A stretch of DNA of 64,000 nt from Cadophora sp. MPI-SDFR-AT-0126 (Eukaryota > Ascomycota > Leotiomycetes > Helotiales > Ploettnerulaceae). Under the pieces are notes generated by a model. That model saw only the letters and a program-made list of their open reading frames with translations, made no database searches and was not told where the DNA came from. This document shows positions 35,017 to 45,751 of the stretch, one piece after another. A program made the position numbers and the translations under genes. The DNA is taken from the NCBI GenBank assembly GCA_020747065.1, contig JAGMVK010000004.1, forward strand, positions 1,302,001 through 1,366,000. Reading direction: 5' to 3'. Every line of letters begins with the position of its first letter. The stretch's first letter is position 1.

Positions 35017-36573
35017 ATGGCAGAAACTGAAGCTCTCTCGCTCCCATATCCCCTCCCTCCCGCGAACCCAGACCTGTTCGGTCTCAAGTCAGATTGGCCT
35101 CCACCATTCGGATCTAGCGCCATTGGGGCGCCAGGACGTGTGGAGGGGGAGATGAACGATCTGATTGTACACGGCGAGATTCCCAAGGCGATAGACGGGA
35201 CCTTCTACCGCATTATGATTGACCCTTTCTACCCGCTAGCACCTGGAAATCCACCCGTAGAGGGCGATGGAAATATATCGGCCTTCCGCATCAAGGCTGG
35301 CCATGTGGACATGAAGATGAAATACGTCGACACGGAGCGCCTAAAGTTGGAACGTCAGGCCCAGAAACGCTTGTTTGGCCTCTATCGGAATCCATTCACG
35401 CATCACCCATGTGTCCGAGCCGCAGTGGATTCAACCGCAAACACCAATCTGGTTCTCTGGGGTGGCCACTTGTTGGCTTTGAAGGAGGGTGCTCTGCCAT
35501 ACGCCGTAGACCCATATACTCTCGAAACTCGCAACTATGATCCCTTCCGGTCTCCTGGCAAGACCTTCAGCGCCCACCCAAAAGTCGATCCCTATTCAGA
35601 TGAACTCGTGGCATATGGCTATGAAGCGAAAGGCCTAGGATCTCGGGATATCGTGGTGTACTCTTTGGACAAGAATGGAAAGATACACGACGAGCAATGG
35701 GTTCAATCTCCTTGGTGCGCACCAATCCACGACTGTGCGATCACACCCAACTTCATTGTCCTCTTTCTTTGGCCGTACGAAGCCAATGTCGAGCATATGA
35801 AGGCCGGCGGCCAACACTGGGAGTGGACTGATGAGCACCCGGCCACTTTCCTTGTGATTCCACGGCGTAAGGACAAGGTCCCGAAAGGCTGGAGCCCTGG
35901 GGAGTTTCGCAGCTATCAATGGCGCCAGAACAGCTTCCTTATCCACTCCGCTTCTGCGTGGGAAGATGCGTCTGGCAAGGTTTTTCTCGAGACCTCCCGT
36001 GTGAGTGGTAATCTGTTTCCAATGTGGCCGCGCTTCGGTCAACCACTGGACTTCACTTCGACAGTGGCCGACTTCGTCTGCTGGGAGTTAGATACTGCAA
36101 AGCCGAGCGGGAGCGTCATCCCGGACCCAACAGTTGTGCTGGATATCCCAGCCGAGTTTCCACGTATCGATGAGCGACTTCTGACCCAGAAATACAAAAT
36201 CATCTTCCTGCCAGTTGCCATACGCGACAAGACACCTAACGGCTTGCCAATGCCATTATCACTCAACGCACTGGCCAAAGTTGACAAGAAGGCGGGGACA
36301 ACCGAGTATTTCCTCCCCGGCGAGAAATGCGTCGTGGAAGAGCCAATCTTCGTTCCTCGTAGCGACGACAGCCCCGAGGGCGATGGCTGGGTGATCGTGA
36401 TGGTTCAGCGAGTTGAGGCAAGGAAGAGTGATCTTGTTGTGTTGGACTCGAGGAGTATCGAAAAACCGGTTGCAATTATACAAATGCCTTTCGCTGTACG
36501 CGGCCAGATTCATGGGAATTGGGTTGACACCAAGAAGCAACTTCCGGGACACAAACAGCTGGCTACTCTATAA
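35017..36573 (+). CDS. Carotenoid/stilbene cleavage oxygenase (RPE65 family)
   Basis: Non-heme iron dioxygenase of the carotenoid-cleavage family, 518 residues, intronless. It cleaves a conjugated double bond in carotenoids, apocarotenoids or stilbenoids. Four iron-binding histidines are in the expected blocks: His187 (FSAHPKVDP), His238 (CAPIHDCAIT), His310 (SFLIHSASAW) and His499 (RGQIHGNW). GTFYRIMIDPFYPL and VEGDGNISAFRIK match the first propeller blade of fungal lignostilbene-dioxygenase-like members. The absence of a signal peptide or anchor and the length near 520 residues favour the soluble stilbene/aromatic-cleaving branch over the longer fungal carotenoid oxygenases. That choice is inference. 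It is transcribed divergently from the MFS transporter. Confidence 0.9.
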   Translation: MAETEALSLPYPLPPANPDLFGLKSDWPPPFGSSAIGAPGRVEGEMNDLIVHGEIPKAIDGTFYRIMIDPFYPLAPGNPPVEGDGNISAFRIKAGHVDMKMKYVDTERLKLERQAQKRLFGLYRNPFTHHPCVRAAVDSTANTNLVLWGGHLLALKEGALPYAVDPYTLETRNYDPFRSPGKTFSAHPKVDPYSDELVAYGYEAKGLGSRDIVVYSLDKNGKIHDEQWVQSPWCAPIHDCAITPNFIVLFLWPYEANVEHMKAGGQHWEWTDEHPATFLVIPRRKDKVPKGWSPGEFRSYQWRQNSFLIHSASAWEDASGKVFLETSRVSGNLFPMWPRFGQPLDFTSTVADFVCWELDTAKPSGSVIPDPTVVLDIPAEFPRIDERLLTQKYKIIFLPVAIRDKTPNGLPMPLSLNALAKVDKKAGTTEYFLPGEKCVVEEPIFVPRSDDSPEGDGWVIVMVQRVEARKSDLVVLDSRSIEKPVAIIQMPFAVRGQIHGNWVDTKKQLPGHKQLATL

Positions 36574-37122
36574 AAGTAGCTTCCACTATGTATCCTGACT
36601 TTCTTTCCTTCATCATGTAGTTCTTAAATGTTAGTCATTTGACCCAGCCATTCTTGAGCTATCAGATTGGCCCAAAATCATTACTTTTCCTGTCATCAAT
36701 CACATCGTTCTTTAAGGTAGACACACTTACGCTCGTTAGGCTATGGCCTGGATGTAAGAGGTTTCCGGTCCCAGGTGGCACATACAGCAAGTATCCTTTC
36801 CGGCCAGGAGATACCGTTTCGAGAATGCCACGTTCGTGTTTGAGGGTCACCATAAGTAAGCCATGATGTCCTTTAATAGGGCCATCTTCTTCTTCTCGTC
36901 AAGGATAACAGTGTCGAGCGGTCTGATAACGCTCTCTGCGATAAGACTGAGGCTCTGAATTGAAAGAATGTCTTGTATTGTTGTATGTAAAAGTCAGGAA
37001 AAATAAGAATAGGGAGCGATTCTCCCAAGGCGGTACACACAGGCAAAATCTAAATCAGGAAGCATCAAGTGCCTCATAGCAGCAAGAAGAGAGGAGCGCA
37101 GCTATCATCTCTTTTTAGTAGG
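36574..37122. other. Convergent 3' intergenic spacer
   Basis: Spacer of 549 bases between the oxygenase and phospholipase D stops. No gene or structured element that I can support. Confidence 0.5.
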
Positions 37123-39824
37123 CTAGCAGTACCCTTGCCTCGTGATGATATTGTACCCCGGATCCTCAACCTGCACATCCGTCCATGCCAAAAACTGCAA
37201 TGGCATCTCAATGATCATACCCTTAATACGACTCAACTCCTCCTTCACCAACTTGACACCCTCCTCTCCAGCAGGGAAATTGCTCTTTGCGACATGTCCC
37301 CATTTCGCCCACTGCAAGCCCTCGGGACCCATATAGCGCTTCAAAAATAGAGCTTGGTACTGGATCCATGTCTTTGCAGTGTCATCCGGCATCACTGCGA
37401 ACACCTTCCGAAACGAGAGCGTGTTCTGAGTAGCGGTGTCTGACCACAGCTTGAGGAAAGAATCGCTGAGAGGATCTGCCACAATCCTGTCTTCTGGAGA
37501 TCCGAAGTCGTAGTCAGATGGAGATGGAGCAGGATGAAAATTACTGTCCGGTCTTCGCATGTCTTGCGGTAGTAACAAGCCCATGTGCTTGCGAAACAGA
37601 TATCTTCGCAAGGATGTCGCGAACTTGCTCGCCTGGAACGGCACACCATTCATCGTACTTTGGATTGGAGTCGGATCTTCGACTACAAGAGCGATTTCCG
37701 AATCACGAGATCCGCGAAGTGATCTATCGTTGAGGTTTGCAGAGCCACAGAGCACGATCTTGTCGTCGGCGATGAGCACTTTGGAGTGAACGTACAACTG
37801 TTCTGTCACGAAAGCGTCGATCTCAGCTGTCTTGCCACCGCTAGCCCACGGAATTGTCCGGATATCAGGACCCCCATGCATGTAACAAGAGCTGACAGTG
37901 TCCCACTTGCTGCCTTCTCCGTGAGTCTCTTTCTGATATTTCTGATATGCTTGATGGCCTTTCGTGATCTTGTCACCCTCAAAGTCACCGGCATCTTTCT
38001 GCTCCTTCACACCAAATGGATCGACGATGTCGTCGTGCTCGACACTTGCAGCTTGGTAATCGACCCCACTTGCCAGTTCATTTTTGTCCATGATATTGCT
38101 CTCGTTGATTCGATCGAAAGTCTGGAGATTATAGAAGCGAATGTAGTCTTCTGGGACGACTCCTGCTTTCTTTATCTTGTCCATGATGCTGAAACCACCT
38201 CTACAGATCGATTTGTATTGCAACTTCATGATAGCGCGGGGTGGATGACCCGAGATTACTGATTGTAGATCTCCAGCGAAGGCAGGAACGGATGGCATAA
38301 TGACAATTACTTTGAATCGCTTCTTTTCTGAGGCTGCTCGCAGAATTCGGTTCACCAAAACCTCGCCAACACGATTCCAGACGGTGCCAAGCCAGGACCC
38401 GGTAGAAGTGATGAAGAATTGCTGCTCAAGGTAAACAAAATGTTCGCTGTTGGCGATAATATCCATGTAGGCATTGTAGATACTATTCTCATGAGAGGCG
38501 CCGCTGCTCCAATTGGTGACGCTACGGATGACCTGGCATTTCATAGATCCGATGGATTGTTGGTCAGGCCCTTGGTTTTGCGGAATGCTTGGCTCGATTC
38601 TCGAATACTCTTTACCTTTCACAGCTTTGATCATGGTGGTACTGTATTTCTTGCCATGAATGAAATTCCACCTTTCAATGAAATGACGACTGAGGTCTGC
38701 CACAGCGGGACCAGTAAAGCTGAGTGAGATGTCCTGCCATCCCATCCGCGCAGTCGATAAACGACTCAATTTATTGTGCTCCCAGTTCTCAAGATTGTGA
38801 AAGTCTTTCACTCTCGCGTTGTTGTAGTCCTGGCCCGGGAAGACAATTTCGTCCAAGTCCCCAGGATGTGCATCTGCGATTGGGTGTTGAACTGTATCCC
38901 AGCGACCGTACGAAAGATCGATGCCGCCGAGGAAAGCTACTTCTCGGTCGACGATCACGACCTTTTCGTGATGAGCCCAAAGAAGTGTTGGACCACCAGC
39001 AGCCGCGATCATAGTTTGTAGAGTTTCATCAGAAACTTTGGTGAGTCCAGATTTACCAGCTGCCATGAGACCTTGGAGCATCGTCTTGCCTGTGGAAAGA
39101 GTGCTTTGAGCACCTTGATAGCCATCCGGATGTCTGAAGACAGATATATTAGGATGCAATGCCTCAAGGGAGTTTTTCGCTTGTTTCGAGGACACTGAAA
39201 GGTTGCATAGTCAGCCTATGTTGACAACGTTGTGTCCAAACGAGTAGTTTAACAGTAGAGTGTGACGTGCCAGTCGACAAAACAGGACTTTTGAAACTTA
39301 CGAGACATCATGACCGGAACCTCTTTGAACGCGATAATATTGACCTTCACACCCCTATCCGCAGCCGCTTTCAATATCCTGTCAAACCTGTACTGTGCAT
39401 TTTCCGAAGGCGGTCGTCTCAGAAAGACTTCTGGCGAGATGAACCCTGTAGTAAAGTATCAGCCAACACAGTCGTCTCCCCAAGATACAATTGATTTTCA
39501 TGGGAAATTTAAATAAAACTCACAGCCTAAGATCCAAATCTCGTCCTTCGCTTTCTCCAGGGCCTCGCTCACAGCCCAAAAGTAAGAACATCCGCCCACA
39601 TGGAACTTGGCATCGCCTGTAGACTCCGGCGCAAAGCTATCGTAGCGATTACTTGCACCTTGAGCGGAGTTTGGAAGAGGAACTTTAGTAGCATAGCCGC
39701 CGAAACCGAGTTTGTTTGTTGCATTCTCGAGTGTTGCAGCATTAGTGACGGACTTTTTAGCATTCTCTGCTGTGGTGTGTAGAGATGCTGCTGCGGCTGC
39801 CGCTTTGTTGTAGAGGAATGACAT
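37123..39824 (-). CDS. Phospholipase D
   Basis: Phospholipase D, hydrolysing phosphatidylcholine to phosphatidic acid and choline, 838 residues. Three exons on the minus strand: 39524..39824, 39302..39445, 37123..39194. Two HKD active-site motifs are complete: His224-x-Lys226-x4-Asp231 (HHEKVVIVD) and His618-x-Lys620-x4-Asp625 (YVHSKVLIADD, followed by GSANLNDRSLRGSRDSE). The N-terminal region has an Ala-rich stretch but no PX or PH domain. This is therefore the short fungal PLD form and not the Spo14/PLD1 form with PX-PH. The ATG at 39824 is the first in frame. Phosphatidic acid production fits with signalling or membrane remodelling. A lipase gene lies upstream on the other strand. Confidence 0.93.
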
Positions 39825-40805
39825 TTCGCCAATTTTTGATGAATTCTGCAAATGTGTGAATGAGCATGGGCATTAGGAGTCGAATATATCCTCGAAATTG
39901 TTTGTGAATCTCAAGAGGACAATGGCTTGAGACTTGTCCCGCCATCTGAGGATTCATAACACGCTCCCTTCCCCCCTCTGTTCCCTGCACTTCTGCGGAA
40001 CCACTTCAATCCAGTCCACTATCACTTTCCCATTTGTATATCGCCGATGTTGATGTCCAGCTGTCAGTAAAGTCCGTAAAGCCCAATCGCAATGTGCCAA
40101 GATGCAGCTGAACAATTGTTCACGCCTGAAACTCAATGCCTGCTCCTGTTCGAGTTCAAGTTTTGCAGATCCATACCCCTCCATATATCTCCAATGTCTC
40201 AGTCTAGCAAGCGTCAACCAAACATTGTTCTTCAACAAATCTGCAAGACAGCACACGCTGCCTTTCAGCTTACAAGCTATGTTGCCAGCTTGGATGCTGA
40301 CATAAAATTTCGCCAGTTGCTACTCGTTCAGGATTTAAGCTCGTTTCTTGACGGGAGTTCCGAGCCGTATACGAGAAGCGATAGGGGTTTGTTGTCATGA
40401 TAGGCTCGTAGTTCTCGCTTGCTGAGCAACTTCAGCTAGCCTTCAGCGATAGAAATTTGCTTGGCTGCAGCATCTGTCCAAAGTCAAAGAACAAACTGGT
40501 CACGGTGTCTCAGTATCAGCCTTCCTATTGGGTTCGCCATTATCTGTTCATCATGTCTGTGTGGAGAGGGGCATCTGCAAGACCCCCTTGTGTTGTGATC
40601 AAATCATGACTGGTAAATTCGGAATCGACAATTTCAGACAATTTTGCACTTGCTCTCCAGTGTCGGAATATCCGAGGTAGCTGCCACTTACCATGTCAGC
40701 ACAGCCTTTCAAGCAAGAAGAATCACAATAACCACCTAAAGGATCCACGAACCTCACTTCATCTCGTCACTAGATTCGAAGGACAGCCAAGAATCCACAC
40801 TCACC
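39825..40805. promoter_or_regulatory. Divergent intergenic region, phospholipase D / lipase
   Basis: About 980 bases between divergent starts, containing both promoters. Open frames of about 100 codons on both strands overlap each other and show no family features. Confidence 0.5.
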
Positions 40806-42129
40806 ATGGTCTTCAGCCTCACCCAAAGCGTTGATATCAACAGCTACAAGAATAATAATCCATCCCCACCAAGTTCCATCTATCCTACCCTATCAGCACT
40901 CGATGCGAACTATCACGTCTCAGAAGAAATCCTCCGCTCCGCAATTTTCATACCTTCAGCATTCAAGCACGGCAAGGATGGAAAAGTGCCGGTCCTCCTC
41001 GTACCAGGCACTGGAGTTAGTTTGTCCTCTTTTTCATCTTGCTCAAGGACGTGCTGATGGCTTTGAAGTCCTACGGTGGCGAAGCCTTCTCTCACAACTT
41101 CGCCAAACTCCTCCTTGCGAGTTCCTTCGGAGATCCAGTCTGGCTTAATGTGAAAGGAAGGATGTGTGATGCCTCTGTTTCAAATGCAGAGCATTTTGCG
41201 TATGCAATCAATTATCTTTCTGCTGTGTGCAACAACAAGAAGATAGCGGTCGTCGCTTGGTCGCAGGGGAATTTGGGTGTCCAGTGGAGTCTGAAGTACT
41301 TCCCCAGCACAAGAGACGCTGTGGCCAACTTCATTTGTTTGTCTGCTGATTTTCGAGGGACTGTACGTTTTTTCGCCTTACCTAGCTTTATTACTTGAGG
41401 TTTTCAGCACTTAGTCCATCCTCTTCAAAGCTGACGAAGTTTTCGTAGGTAAATGCTTGGGGAATGGCTCCTTTCCGAGGCATTCCCTGTACACCATCAG
41501 TCTGGCACCAGACCCGCTCCTCAAACTTCATCATGACACTTCTCTCGAACGACGGTGATTCTGCCTACGTACCCACAACATCAATCTACAGCCGTACAGA
41601 CGAGATCGTCCAGCCACAATTCGGAAAGTGGGCCTCAGCACTTATGCATGACGTCCGAGGCGTTGGAGTCACGAATTGCGAAGTCCAAGTCGCAGCTGCC
41701 CTGAAACCAGCAGGGACAGTCTACACCCACGAAACGCTCATGATAAACCCACTCGCATGGGAACTAGCATCAGATGCAATCTGTAATGGTGGTCCCGGAC
41801 GATTGGATAGGATTGATATGAGTTGCTGTATGTTGACGAAAGCGAAGGGGCTGAACTTGTACGATGTGGCGAGGACGCAGGCATTAACTTTGACCTGTGG
41901 AAAAGCCATTTTGACATTTTTGCCGAACACGATCAAGGAGCCGACGATGCCGAAGTATTGCATGGAGGAGAAGAAGACGTACGTCCCAGTCGATATCGCG
42001 GTTATTGAGAAAGATGCGGAGGAGGAGGGTGTTGTTTTGAAGCCTGTTGCTCCCGTTGGTGTTGTGGAAGTTGGGAAGGAGGAAGTGCCAGTTGTGGAGG
42101 CTAATGTGTCCGAGGGGATGCGAGTTTGA
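40806..42129 (+). CDS. CALB-like lipase (alpha/beta hydrolase)
   Basis: Lipase related to Candida (Pseudozyma) antarctica lipase B, 394 residues. Exons: 40806..41015, 41069..41362, 41449..42129. VPVLLVPGTG is the oxyanion region, AWSQGN has the nucleophile Ser135 (CALB has TWSQGG), YSRTDEIVQPQ holds Asp219, and YTHETLM holds His262. The first intron ends at GAAG (41068); an earlier CAAG would leave an intron of about 30 bases, too short. Unlike secreted CALB there is no N-terminal signal peptide (MVFSLTQSVDINSYKNNNPS). There is also an extra acidic, Val-rich C-terminal tail of about 60 residues. It may be cytosolic, or a signal exon may have been missed. Confidence 0.85.
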
Positions 42130-42427
42130 GTCTGGGCAGACCCTTGTGGTCCTAATCGCTGTTTAAGGAATGTTAACATATTGTTGAAGCCTAAGTGTCC
42201 AGACCGGTTGTCAAGCTACTGTGTTGATGTCCACGTGAGGTCAATGCATCACCTGGCTGCTAATCACTATTGATCACAGACTCCACCAAGAGGCTTCGGA
42301 AACGAATAGTTTCCTGTCTCTGGCCATCGAATACAATGCGTTTCCGAAACGGATATGTCTTTGAATACCATCGAATTCTGATGCTGCGTTGGGGCGTTTA
42401 TTTGCTATCTTAGCTCTTCCTTACGTA

Positions 42428-43248
42428 ATGCTTCCAGCTTGTCATCGGTCCCCTTTCTGGACCTCGCTTAAAGTTGGCAGTCAGCGAGGCGTCTCTGACC
42501 TCGAATCCGTGCCATGGTTTTCGCCGATACATTCATGGCACATGTCAGCTACGTTGACAACGTACTGCCACAATGTCTTCCCATAATTGCCCTGTTTCAT
42601 AAAGTCGGAGATATCACGTTTGTGTATTTACACGGGCATCCGAGTTCGAGGTTGATGGAACTTGTTCGGCAGAAGAGGACTGAAAATGGAAAGGAGAAGG
42701 AGAAGACAGTGGTGTGTTAACTGCAGCGAAAGGTAAGATTTGCTTGATTGTCGGAGAAGATACTTAGAAGACTTACTGATGAACTTGCAGTGGACGGTCT
42801 AGCATTGTCCTCGGCTCCAAATGGTCACACATTTAAGTACCACTGCGCTGTAATTCATGGCGAGTGCACTCGAGAGACGGACTTGGATCTCAAGCGAGCT
42901 ATAATGAAAGCGGCCACAAATCATATTGTGGCCGATAGATGGGAGGACGTTCATCCTGTCGCATCTTTTCAAGTCTTGTTTGCTTGTGTTTTGCGAGTCG
43001 ACATCGGAAGGATGAGCATTAAATCACGTACAGGAATTCCTGGCATTCAGCCAAGAGACAAAGGAAAAGATGGTCCAGATAGAGAGGAGCCAATATGGAA
43101 TGGGGTCATGCCGTTGTATGATGTATTGGATAGACCAGTGGAGAGCGTATGGACTTATGAAGCAATAGTACCAGAGGGTTTGGAGAACTTTATAGAGAAG
43201 AGGAATGAGACCCACAAGCAGTATGGCCTGAAAGTGGCAAAATTATAG
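42428..43248 (+). pseudogene. Pyridoxamine-oxidase-like flavoprotein gene, frameshifted
   Basis: Remains of a flavin-binding split-barrel protein of the pyridoxamine 5'-phosphate oxidase-like family (Pyridox_ox_2 type). Family blocks appear in three successive frames. RGVSDLESV lies before 42511, FADTFMAHVSYVDNVLPQ to YLHGHPSSRLMELV at about 42514-42712, and VDGLALSSAPNGHTFKYHCA to EEPIWNGVMPLYDVLDRP at 42791-43248. The first break is a small deletion near 42510. The second is a one-base loss at about 42716, which creates a TAA just before LTAAK. An intron (42733-42790, GTAAGA to TTGCAG) is intact and joins in phase with the third frame. An alternative donor GTTAAC could skip the second break at the cost of about five barrel residues, but the first break remains. 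Confidence 0.72.
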
Positions 43249-43737
43249 GATAACTTTCTCAATATGAATTTTGTTTCTTAGGGTCGCGGAAGCCTGCGGG
43301 GGCTTAACCCCAGTGAGCTTTAGTGGAACTCGCTAATCGACACCCTGAAATTTAGCGAAAAGGGTGCTGTAACTGGCCTTCATTTGCTGTTTTTCTTAAT
43401 CGGCGAAGAATCTCTAGAAGACCCAAGCATTGGCAAAGCCGAATCTGGGACTTGAGCCATAAAAGTCGGAATCCGGGCTAAAGATTAATCAGATGATCAT
43501 ATCTAATCAGATCCTTACCGCCAAGATTCCCTTGAATTTGGGCCAGACAGGACGGGGAACACCCCTGACCCGCCTCGAAGGTGGGGTTAAAGGTAGTCAT
43601 TCTCACCGGCGTTCGCGCGGCGCAGATTTCATCACGTCCAGGAACCGCGCCTCATACACTCCCGAAATCCAGACAGTACCTACAACAGCACGACAAAACT
43701 TCGATTCTTTCATCCATCTGTCACAAAACATCATATA
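43249..43737. other. Intergenic region upstream of Zn2Cys6 gene
   Basis: Spacer of 489 bases with the regulator promoter. A short GC-rich stretch near 43290-43320 can form weak hairpins, but it does not resemble a tRNA or other known RNA. Confidence 0.45.
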
Positions 43738-45524
43738 ATGCAACGCCGGTCAAGAAAAGGCTGTATCGACTGCAAAAAGGCCAAGGTGAAATGCGATGAA
43801 GAGCGACCAACTTGCGGGACTTGTAAGAGGAGGGGATATGCGTGTCAAGGATACGCAGCACCAGTACCCAGCACCGTCAAACACACTCCCAAGCCAGCAG
43901 CGTCGAGTCCAAGTCCAAAGGCTGTTTCAAGATACCCAAAACCGAGAATAGAGCCTCAGACGCCCGCTCTAATACCACAGCAGCACTGGTACGAGAGCAG
44001 ACAGTCGCCAAAAACACCAGAGGCACGTGACCGACGCGAGACTTCTGGAGAGGAGGATGAGCGTCTCTCTACGCCGCAGGATGAGATTGTGGAGGCGAAT
44101 GAGTTGACATTGGAAGACTCGGATGTCTTGCCATCAGATATGGACTATACGGAACAGCAAATCACGATCATAGCCCGGGCCCGCGCCGACTCCATGCAGC
44201 TCCCATCGTGTCCACCGATCTACCCCACTGTACCGGATATTCCACCAGATGCTATCGGACGAACCGACAAGCCAGGAGTAGAAATCTACTTCAACAGACA
44301 CCCGTCTGAACTAGTCATCAGCAAAGAATTCGTCAACGAGATGAACGCCAATGTCTTGCAAGTCTTCAACCAAGACCCAGCGGCTGTTGCTGAGACGTTG
44401 AGTGCTATCGGTCACATCTACCTTGGCGAGGGTGGCCAGAGTATTGTTCCTGTTTTGGATAGGAAACAGAGGATTCTAGCCCGATTACGTGATAGGAGAG
44501 ATTTAGAGCAGATGATGATCATGCTGCTTGGACTCTGCGCATTAGAAGTACGATTTCCTCATCCTCACCTCCCTCCAATCACAACACACATGTTCTTTCT
44601 TAATTACAGACACTAAAGTGGGGGAAACAGTTAATAGACGGGCGATCAGAGCCAGCCGACACATCCCTCCCAGCCATACTCTCCAACGCCGCCATAATAA
44701 TCAAGCACCAGCAAGAAAACGGCCTGTCCTTCTCCTCGGTAGCGAAATACTTCATCCGTGCCCTCGCCCGACAAGACATGATGGTCAGCCTAACCTACGC
44801 TCGGCACCCGCTTATCCCACACTCTGTCTGGTTGTCTGAGGACTCGTACCGACATGCTGATCGCTTCATGGGATTTACGGGCACACTGATGCCCATCCTA
44901 GCCGATCTGGGAGCTCTAGCCGAGGAGATGCGAGGCGGTACACCGACACCTTTTTCTGCCTCAGACGGTGCAAATAGAAATGGAAGCCATGTTGGCGACG
45001 AAGTCTGGAGCGAAGAAGCTATCATGATAACCACCAACCCAACCCTCGCCATCTACCAAAAAGTCCTCGACATCCGCCAGCGCTTGCACCAATGGCGGCC
45101 CGTTGCCGCTCAAAATGTTCCTTTCCAAGCCTCCCGCAACCTACTCTTCCACGCCCATGCTCACAGGGCAGCGGCCCTCCTCTATCTTCACAGGTTGTTA
45201 GAGCCGCCTGGGAGTTCAGAGGCAGCTGATCAGGTGGCCTTGGGAATGGCGCACGAGGTGATGATGCATCTCAGTGCTATGAAAGATCAGCTTAAGACGT
45301 CGCTTTGGCCTGTGTTGATTGCGGGGACGGAATTGACGGAGGAGGGTGATAGAGGGGTTGTGCTGGGTATGTTTGATGAGATTGTGAGGCAGAGGAAGAC
45401 GGTCACGGCGAGGAGGACGAGAGATTTCTGTGTGCAGAGAGTCTGGGCGGCAAGAGACGCGGGCCTGGTGTGGAACTGGATGGATTTGGTTGAGATCTTT
45501 CCCGGGGAGTGTTTACCTATCTGA
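43738..45524 (+). CDS. Zn2Cys6 fungal transcription factor
   Basis: Regulator of 574 residues in two exons, 43738..44547 and 44610..45524. The binuclear cluster starts almost at the N-terminus: C9-x2-C12-x6-C19-x6-C26-x2-C29-x6-C36 (GCIDCKKAKVKC, CGTCKRRGYAC). A Pro/Ser-rich linker (about 40-120) and a fungal_trans_2-like helical domain follow (IYFNRHPSELVISKEFVNEM; ILSNAAIIIKHQQENGLSFS; HAHAHRAAALLYLHRLLEPP). The type is that of pathway regulators like UGA3/ARCA. It is the first gene of a block with a reductase, amidase, transporter and P450, and could control some of them. Confidence 0.9.
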
Positions 45525-45751
45525 AAGATTCAGATGTCTTCTGTTCGGATGGTTTTTGAAGGCGTATGCTGGCGTGCATGATTATGATACCCATCAGAAG
45601 GACGAAAAAAACTATGAAAGATCCTCTACAGACATGCTAGCAAGTCAAATCTAATGATGCAAAGCTACCAAATCAACGCTATGTATTCCAAGTATCCCAA
45701 GTTTGCTCCTCCCGTCAAAGTCTGCTCTTTTCATTGACCAACTCGTCTTCC

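Noticed and set aside
36574..37122. Extra exon of the cleavage oxygenase
   Set aside because: The oxygenase ends after the fourth iron-binding His at the normal family length; downstream frames are short.
43290..43400. Possible structured RNA in a GC-rich stretch
   Set aside because: Short complementary segments exist, but they form no cloverleaf, no box A/B spacing and no long stable stem.
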